Assembly: GCA_016745215.1 (NCBI GenBank)
Contig: CP050890.1
Coordinates: forward strand, 6,262,001 to 6,326,000
Direction of reading: 5' to 3'
Length of the DNA: 64,000 bases
Source: Thiohalocapsa sp. PB-PSB1
Lineage (GTDB): Bacteria > Pseudomonadota > Gammaproteobacteria > Chromatiales > Chromatiaceae
In this document: in pieces, positions 60,941-64,000 of the stretch
Layout of the letters: every line of letters starts with the position of its first letter
Position numbering within the stretch: position 1 is the stretch's first letter
Program-made: the position numbers and the translations under genes
The notes under the pieces: model-generated
What the model was told of the DNA's origin: nothing
Database searches by the model: none
What the model saw: the letters and a program-made list of their open reading frames with translations, nothing else

Positions 60941-63426
60941 ACGCGTGGAGCCTGTCTATGCGGCTGCTGGGTCGCGACTGGCGCAGCGGCGATCTCTATC
61001 TTCTCGGCGCGGCACTGATACTGACCGTAGCCGCGATTACCGCGGTAGGTTTCTTCACCGATCGCATCGAAGGCGCCATGCAGCGCCAAGGAGGCGAATT
61101 GATTGCCGCCGACCTGGTCATCGACGCCCCCGATCTAATCCCGGATGAATTCGCCGACAGGGCTGAGCGTTTGGGCTTGCGCACGGCGCGTACGCTGACT
61201 TTTCGGAGCGTGGTGCTGGTGGGGAATCAGAGCCAACTAGTCCAGGTAAAGGCTGTAGACGACGCTTATCCCCTACGCGGTGAATTACGGTTGCGGCAAG
61301 GCCTCAATGCTCCAGAGCAAATCGCTGTGGGCGTGCTGGAGTCTGGTACGGCTCGCGTCGAGGAGCGGCTGTTACATTCTCTGAACACCGTCCTTGGCGA
61401 TCTGCTGCAACTCGGCAAACAAGAATTCAAGATGAACGCGCTTATCATCTACGAACCCGACCGCGGCGGTAATTTCTTCCAGATTGCACCGCGAGTGATG
61501 ATCGCGATGCAAGACGTGGGTGCAACCGGGCTGGTCAGCGATGCCAGTCGCGTGCGCCACCGATTACTCGTGGCGGGCGATCTTGCTAGCATTGAGGAAT
61601 TTACCGCTTGGGCCAAGCCGCGCCTGCCAGCCAACGCCGGGTTGATCGACGCCCGTGATGCGCGCCCGGAATTCGAGTCGGCTGTGGAGCGGGCCGCGCG
61701 CTTTTTACACCTGGCCGCCCTAACCACTCTGCTGGTGGCGGGTGCGGCGATTGCGCTGGCAAGCCGCAGGCTGGTGGAGCGCCAGACAGATGCAGTAGCG
61801 ATTATGCGCTGTTTGGGCGCACCGCGACACCTGCTCACACGCATATTCGTATTACGCTTATTGCTCTTCAGCCTGCTTGCCAGTCTGGTCGGTTGCATCG
61901 TCGGCTATATCGGCCAACAGGGGCTGGTCCTATTACTGCAGGAATGGTTTGGCAGTGATCTGCCGGCGGCTTCATGGAAACCCGTCGGCGTCGGCATGGG
62001 CACCGGATTAGTGGCCATGGCCGGTTTCGCACTGCCGCCACTGCTGCAGCTGACCCGAGTACCGCCATTACGTGTGCTCCGTCGTGATCTAGGTCCGCCG
62101 AGGATGTCAGTAGCCTTAGCCGCCGGGGCTGCTGTTGCGGCCTTGGGCTTGCTAGTGCTATGGCAGGCCGGTGACCCGGAATTAGCGTGGAAGCTACTCT
62201 TGGGTGTTACAGGGGCAGTAATCGCACTGCTCGCCCTGGGTGGGCTGCTAGTTTGGTTGGCCGGGTTAGCATCTACGCGCAGCTACGGGATCTGGCGGCT
62301 TGGGCTGGCTGGTCTTGCCCGCCGCCCGGCAGCATCGATTCTACAAATTGTCGGCTTCGGGTTAGGTATCCTAGCCTTATTGATGTTGGCTGTGGTTCGC
62401 CTTGACCTACTCAGTAGCTGGCAGCAAACTCTACCAGCACAGGCGCCGGATCGGTTTCTGATCAATATTCAACCGCATGAGGTAGACTCCCTCGCTGGAT
62501 TCTTCGCCGATAATGACCTTCGAAGCTCGGGAATCTACCCCATGATTCGGGGCCGTCTAATCGAGCTTGCCGGCAAGCCCGTGTCACCGGACGATTTCGA
62601 TCAGCCGCGTGCCCAGCGTCTCGCGGAGCGCGAGTTCAACCTGAGCTTTGCCACAAGAATTCAGGACGATAACGAGATCGTCGCTGGCTCCTGGTGGAGC
62701 GATGCCGATGCATCACCGCAATTCTCAGTGGAGGAGGGACTAGCAGAGACCCTGGGTATCAGTCTCGGGGACGAGTTGCGCTTCTGGGTTGCGGGTCGTG
62801 AGATCGCAGCCCAGGTTACCAGCCTGCGTCGAGTGCAATGGGACAGCTTTAACGTTAATTTTTTTGTCATCGCGCCACCAGCTTTGCTGCGTAACGAGCC
62901 TGCTACCTATGTCACCAGCTTTCACCTGCCGAAAAACCGTGAATCGCTGGTACCAAAACTGCTCGGTGCTTTCCCGAGCGTAACGCTGATCGACGTTGGT
63001 ACATTGCTTGCCCAGGTACGCGCCATCATTGAGCAAGGAATACGGGCAGTGGAGTATGTGTTCATATTCACCCTTACCGCTGGACTATTGGTGATGTATG
63101 CCGGAATTCAGGCGAGCCTGGCCGTTCGTCGTGTCGAACACGGCGTGTTGCGAACGCTGGGGGCGGAGCGCCGCATACTGTTGCGTGGCTTGATGGTTGA
63201 GTTTACCAGTGTTGGTCTGCTTGCCGGTCTCACCGCGTCACTCTTCGCCGAAGCCACGGCATGGATACTCGCGCAGGAGCTCTTGGGGTTGCCGTTCACC
63301 TGGAATCCTTGGCTCTGGATCTTTGGGGTGCTGGGCAGTGGTGTATTGATCGGCCTTGCTGGAACACTGGGTACCTACGGCGCCCTAGTGCGTCCACCGC
63401 TGGCTGCGCTGCGGCAGGCCGCTTAG
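60937..63426 (+). CDS. ybbP: YbbP-type ABC transporter permease
   Basis: 829 residues, two FtsX-type modules. Membrane segments cluster near residues 22-42, 250-340 (AALTTLLVAGAAIALASRR), 395-445, 465-490, and 705-810 (EYVFIFTLTAGLLVMYAGI), with large periplasmic domains between. The motif MRCLGAPRHLLTRIFVLR and later LRTLGAERRILLRGLM are the paired coupling helices of this family. MacB-like mechanotransmission is expected; no outer-membrane partner is encoded here. Confidence 0.93.
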   Translation: MNAWSLSMRLLGRDWRSGDLYLLGAALILTVAAITAVGFFTDRIEGAMQRQGGELIAADLVIDAPDLIPDEFADRAERLGLRTARTLTFRSVVLVGNQSQLVQVKAVDDAYPLRGELRLRQGLNAPEQIAVGVLESGTARVEERLLHSLNTVLGDLLQLGKQEFKMNALIIYEPDRGGNFFQIAPRVMIAMQDVGATGLVSDASRVRHRLLVAGDLASIEEFTAWAKPRLPANAGLIDARDARPEFESAVERAARFLHLAALTTLLVAGAAIALASRRLVERQTDAVAIMRCLGAPRHLLTRIFVLRLLLFSLLASLVGCIVGYIGQQGLVLLLQEWFGSDLPAASWKPVGVGMGTGLVAMAGFALPPLLQLTRVPPLRVLRRDLGPPRMSVALAAGAAVAALGLLVLWQAGDPELAWKLLLGVTGAVIALLALGGLLVWLAGLASTRSYGIWRLGLAGLARRPAASILQIVGFGLGILALLMLAVVRLDLLSSWQQTLPAQAPDRFLINIQPHEVDSLAGFFADNDLRSSGIYPMIRGRLIELAGKPVSPDDFDQPRAQRLAEREFNLSFATRIQDDNEIVAGSWWSDADASPQFSVEEGLAETLGISLGDELRFWVAGREIAAQVTSLRRVQWDSFNVNFFVIAPPALLRNEPATYVTSFHLPKNRESLVPKLLGAFPSVTLIDVGTLLAQVRAIIEQGIRAVEYVFIFTLTAGLLVMYAGIQASLAVRRVEHGVLRTLGAERRILLRGLMVEFTSVGLLAGLTASLFAEATAWILAQELLGLPFTWNPWLWIFGVLGSGVLIGLAGTLGTYGALVRPPLAALRQAA

Positions 63427-63611
63427 AAATTTTAGCCGGCGTCCGAGCTGCCATGGGCGCCGAAACCAATGTCAATCGCCATATCGCATATCTCTTGCAG
63501 CCATATCAGTTCCTCCCATACCGCTAGCGGCCAACCCGCGCGATCGCAGCGATTATCAAAGATCAAGTCTTGGTATACTAAAGCAAATTTCTCCGTGTCG
63601 TCGCAACATGT

Positions 63612-63744
63612 GGCCTTGTTCATAAGCTCGGCCAAGCCTTGAGAGTTAACCTCGAACGGCGCAGTATTTTAACCTTAAAACCAAAACCTTACGGAAAAGC
63701 CCCGCGCACCTGCTCGTCACTTGGTCGGAGTTATGAACAAGGCC
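63612..63744. mobile_element. Short inverted-repeat element with 8-bp direct repeats (S3)
   Basis: GGCCTTGTTCATAAGCTCGG at the left and its inverted counterpart at 63720-63744 (TTATGAACAAGGCC) agree for 14 consecutive bases and mostly for about 25. CAACATGT (63604-63611) and CAACATGC (63745-63752) flank it, a likely target duplication. The 133-bp interior encodes nothing. An open frame from 63635 leftward starts inside it and is not convincing. Confidence 0.65.
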
Positions 63745-63752
63745 CAACATGC

Positions 63753-64000
63753 ATAGAGCCTTTCGAGCACACGGCGATCGCCAATCGCCAAGGCGCAATA
63801 CTGCTCCAGATCCCTTCCTGCGATGATGCGAACCGAAGCCGTTCCGTAGGCTGACTCGCGTAGTTCGATCAGCAGCAGCTCCGACCAGACATCCAATGAC
63901 CACTGTCATGGCTGGCGCGTGCCATCCAGCAACAACGCACGAAATGCCGAGTCTGCCTATGGTGTCTCCCACACAAGGCACAGCAATGCAATGCCGTGAG
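63753..64000. other. End of window, no assigned gene
   Basis: One minus-strand frame reads continuously (ending near 63700) with a stretch ELLLIELRESAYGTASVRI and a later DRRVLERLYACWALF that look faintly protein-like, but it has no start in view and no family resemblance. It could be the 3' end of a gene beginning past 64000. Confidence 0.3.

Noticed and set aside
63432..63635. 67-codon minus-strand frame after ybbP
   Set aside because: Starts within a short inverted-repeat element, no family resemblance, no ribosome-binding site.
1..64000. CRISPR arrays, tRNA or rRNA genes, prophage genes
   Set aside because: No regularly spaced direct repeats, no cloverleaf or rRNA sequence, and no phage structural genes were seen.

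Overview
The window is chromosomal DNA of roughly 56% G+C from a Gram-negative bacterium, most likely a gammaproteobacterium outside the Enterobacterales. Evidence for this is the kdsC-lptC-lptA-lptB-rpoN-hpf-ptsN order, zipA next to ligA, rpsF-rpsR-rplI-dnaB, scpA-scpB-rluB, tesA divergent from ybbA-ybbP, and yciO-yciV-yciB-yciI. HPr kinase and an XrtA/PEP-CTERM regulatory locus suggest a free-living, biofilm- or floc-forming lineage. I cannot name a genus from the sequence alone.

Layout. 1-3.8 kb: start of a divergent mlaF, then kdsC and the Lpt lipopolysaccharide export genes. 3.9-11.5 kb: rpoN, hpf, then a regulatory phosphotransferase cluster (ptsN, hprK, rapZ, a mannose-type EIIA, HPr, EI) with no sugar-transporting EIIB/EIIC. 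12.2-14.8 kb: an MBOAT acyltransferase and an SGNH hydrolase-like protein. 15-24.2 kb: housekeeping genes (rluB, scpB, scpA, trpS, an M50 protease, yciO, yciV, yciB, yciI, a parvulin). 25-33.5 kb: a carbonic-anhydrase homologue that has lost its zinc ligands, ligA, zipA, smc. 33.9-35.6 kb: queF and an FGGY sugar kinase. 35.7-46.4 kb: an exopolysaccharide/XrtA locus (prsT, prsR, prsK, a sugar-phosphate transferase) divergent from a nucleotide-sugar dehydrogenase and epimerase. 47-51.6 kb: rdgC and the AmmeMemoRadiSam trio. 51.6-64 kb: a CorB-type transporter, radA, dnaB, rplI, rpsR, rpsF, a lipoprotein, a sulfide:quinone-reductase-like flavoprotein, tesA, ybbA and ybbP.

How the genes fit together. 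RpoN in the first part is the sigma factor that the NtrC-type activator PrsR in the exopolysaccharide locus should need. HPr has both His15 and Ser46, so EI and HPr kinase encoded beside it can both act on it, and PtsN, the EIIA domain and RapZ are likely outputs. LptC/A/B, KdsC and MlaF all serve the outer membrane.

The least ordinary content is between genes. I see two families of short inverted-repeat elements, called S1 (about 130-140 bp) and S2 (about 160 bp). They lie close together at three places, and their TAG-bearing ends supply the stop codons of three unrelated genes. A third kind of unit, about 605 bp, carries a dead four-helix-bundle (S23-type) gene. It occurs twice in opposite orientation around rdgC; one copy sits inside an S2 element and both copies are bounded by 9-bp direct repeats. 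This four-helix-bundle cassette behaving like a mobile element is the best candidate for something not previously described.
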